A stretch of 7,679 bases of DNA from Firmicutes bacterium UBA2296. GTDB lineage: Bacteria > Bacillota > UBA994. The stretch lies in the NCBI GenBank assembly GCA_002345475.1, contig DDWC01000140.1:1-7679 (forward strand). The letters run 5' to 3'. Below the pieces are notes generated by a model. It was not told where the DNA came from, searched no databases, and worked only from the letters and a program-made list of their open reading frames with translations. Below are positions 5,967-7,679 of this stretch, one piece after another (the first letter of the stretch is position 1; every line of letters begins with the position of its first letter). The position numbers and the translations under genes were made by a program.

Positions 5967-7679
5967 CTATGGTTCGTCTCTTACGACGGTCTTATTGCCA
6001 TGCTGGTCCGCCTGTTCCGCCAGAATGGTGTGATCAGAGGGGATTGCATGTCCGTAGTCCACGGTCCAGGTCCCGTCCTCTTCGGCATGAATCACTCTGG
6101 TGTCTGCATATTGAGGTGGCCCGTATCCCTGGCTGGGCATTACTAACTGCACAGTGACCGGAAGGTCCGGGGCGGCCAGGCCAGTGATAATGCCGGCAGC
6201 GCGATCTATTGTGATAAGCTCCAGCGGAGTCACTTCATGGGATCTGGTGTTAATGCCATCGCTCACGACAATGACGTCTCCTGCTGACACTTCGATCGCC
6301 TCCAGAGCGAAATAACCCCAGGAGTCGTCAATTGTCATCGTTCCCAGGACAACACCTTCCCTGGAAATAGTAAGCTCAGCTTCATAGGCCCAGTCGAAAC
6401 CAGTTACCAAGTGTTCGAATGGGTACACTGCAAAGGCCGTGGCTGGAACATGCCAGTATCGGCGCGTCGAGTTTTCATGCACATCGAATATCTCCACACT
6501 ACCGTAGACGCCCACCTTCACGTCAGACATGCCAGTGAAGTCGGCTTCCCAGTAGCCTGCGGAATCAGCGGTTACAGTGAGCTTAGGCAGATCTGCCCAA
6601 GAAGCAGCTTCATCGTCGAAAATGACAACACGGACTGCATCTCCTGCTGCGGCATAGCCACCAATGATGTTCGCGTCAGGCGAGAACTCGGTGACAGTCA
6701 GGTGTCTGACCACATGAACGACGGCCAGATCTCCCTGTATGACCGACACTTCATCCCGATCTTCGAGAGACAAGTCGTGGTGAGAGCGAGGATTGATGTC
6801 AAAATCACCTTGTTGGTCTGGCTCTACAATCGTGTGGAAGACAACCTCTCCTTCTCGTCTTACCTCGACATGAAGGTCTTCATGGGGCACCCAGGCCCAA
6901 CCGGTAATAGCTCCGCCTTCAGAGTGGGAAACAGACATACTGGCCTGGTAGGTGAAGAGGAAACTGGCTTCTACCGTGGCAGATGGAGCAGTAAGGATGG
7001 CGTCGGTCGCCGGGTCATCGGCATCGACAAATGCGACACCTGTCCCAGTCCATCCTGCGAAATCGTAGCCTGCTGCAGGCTCAGCCACCAGAGATACCGT
7101 GGAGCCCACGCCATACGGGGCTTCGTCCGTCAGGTCAGTCACAGTGCCGCCGATTGCGGGCGTTACCACTACGGTTAGTCCTGTCGTTGCAGTCAAGGAA
7201 GGCACGGTTTGCCCCAGGTTGGTGCTGCCTGAGACAACGACGCGTTCTGGTTCAATCCCAAGTATCGTAGTACCCAGAACAATAACGTTATGTAGACTCA
7301 CCGTACCTGTCCCAATACCGTCGGAGAGGTATAAGTCACCCTCTATCAGCATATTGCTCAGGGTCACTCCAGAGACCGAAACCGATGCATTGCCGGTGAT
7401 GATTTTCTGCTCGTCGGAACCAAAGACTCCGGCTGAGTTGAAAATCTCCCCTGCTGCTCGGTCCAGAATGGCAATAGTCTCTGCCCTGGTAATCGTGTGG
7501 GTGGGGTTGAACTTGTTCTGTGCGCCTACCATCAGTTGCTTGCCCACCATAGCTTTGACAACGTCGATCTGTGACGAGGTTAACGCCGCAAGATCACCGT
7601 AATCGTCCAGCGCGGGTAGTTCTATGTCGTGCAGGTTTAACTTCAGGGCTGCGTAAAGCATCCCTGCGGCTTCAATCCG
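5967..7679 (-). CDS. SLH-domain surface protein with Ig-like modules (N-terminus outside window)
   Basis: The frame is open to the right edge, so about 570 C-terminal residues are seen; the in-frame ATG at 7661 is internal. Numbering here is from that Met. The visible part starts with the tail of one SLH motif (RIEAAGMLYAALKLNL across the edge), then a full SLH motif to about 75 ending in FNPTHTITRAE, which anchors proteins non-covalently to secondary cell-wall polymers. Residues about 85-150 form a beta-roll segment (GVTLSNMLIEGDLYLSDGIG), often found after SLH motifs in Bacillota. Residues 161-234 match an InlB-type B-repeat pattern (GGTVTD, GSTVSLVAEPAAGYDFAGW). About 250-560 holds roughly four degenerate Ig-like modules, each opening with ITGW, IIGG, VTGF or ITGL. 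The protein ends in a charged tail without an LPxTG motif. It is probably an exported S-layer-associated or adhesin-like protein; the ligand is unknown. Confidence 0.88.
   Translation of the reverse strand, partial: RIEAAGMLYAALKLNLHDIELPALDDYGDLAALTSSQIDVVKAMVGKQLMVGAQNKFNPTHTITRAETIAILDRAAGEIFNSAGVFGSDEQKIITGNASVSVSGVTLSNMLIEGDLYLSDGIGTGTVSLHNVIVLGTTILGIEPERVVVSGSTNLGQTVPSLTATTGLTVVVTPAIGGTVTDLTDEAPYGVGSTVSLVAEPAAGYDFAGWTGTGVAFVDADDPATDAILTAPSATVEASFLFTYQASMSVSHSEGGAITGWAWVPHEDLHVEVRREGEVVFHTIVEPDQQGDFDINPRSHHDLSLEDRDEVSVIQGDLAVVHVVRHLTVTEFSPDANIIGGYAAAGDAVRVVIFDDEAASWADLPKLTVTADSAGYWEADFTGMSDVKVGVYGSVEIFDVHENSTRRYWHVPATAFAVYPFEHLVTGFDWAYEAELTISREGVVLGTMTIDDSWGYFALEAIEVSAGDVIVVSDGINTRSHEVTPLELITIDRAAGIITGLAAPDLPVTVQLVMPSQGYGPPQYADTRVIHAEEDGTWTVDYGHAIPSDHTILAEQADQHGNKTVVRDEP

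Noticed and set aside
5709..6146. Open frame of 145 codons on the plus strand spanning a gene boundary
   Set aside because: It crosses the antisense of two well-supported genes and their spacer and has no recognisable domain.
6411..7178. Open frame of 255 codons on the plus strand
   Set aside because: It lies wholly antisense to the SLH-protein gene, which has recognisable domains in the minus frame; its translation is rich in His, Arg and Cys with no domain pattern, as expected of a shadow frame.

Overview
The window looks like chromosomal DNA of a Bacillota (Gram-positive, probably clostridial-type) bacterium. The evidence is S-layer homology (SLH) sequence, strong AGGAGG-type Shine-Dalgarno sites, intrinsic terminators and a diderm-independent lipobox lipoprotein, in DNA of moderate GC. 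This assignment is inference: no marker gene is present. All seven genes I accept lie on the minus strand, so transcription runs from right to left. I see no mobile element, tRNA, rRNA or CRISPR array.

Right to left. (1) 7679-5967 is the 3' part of a gene cut by the window edge. It encodes an SLH-anchored surface protein with a beta-roll segment, an InlB-type B-repeat-like module and about four degenerate Ig-like modules. (2) 5912-5589 encodes a small soluble protein, possibly of the dimeric alpha-beta barrel type. It is followed by a strong GC hairpin at 5555-5582. (3) A good promoter at 5502-5529, followed by a 7-bp inverted repeat, starts a three-gene unit. Its genes are a lipoprotein (5455-4886), a very large secreted zinc-phospholipase-C/P1-nuclease-like protein with a PKD domain (4896-1987, overlapping the lipoprotein gene by 11 nt) and a three-helix membrane protein (1942-1364). 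The unit ends in a hairpin plus T5 terminator at 1299-1341. (4) The Shine-Dalgarno site of the next gene abuts that T-tract. This gene, 1282-572, encodes a zinc-ribbon protein with a proline-rich linker. (5) 378-154 encodes a small acidic two-knuckle zinc-ribbon protein with its own sigma-A-type promoter (415-443) and a textbook terminator (122-147).

The most interesting locus is the lipoprotein / zinc-hydrolase / membrane-protein operon. An anchored lipoprotein, a secreted putative lipid- or phosphoester-cleaving enzyme and a membrane protein are made from one transcript, next to a surface-layer-type protein, so a cell-envelope role is likely. The substrate and the exact function cannot be read from the sequence. 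The last third of the large protein, about 330 residues, matches nothing I recognise.
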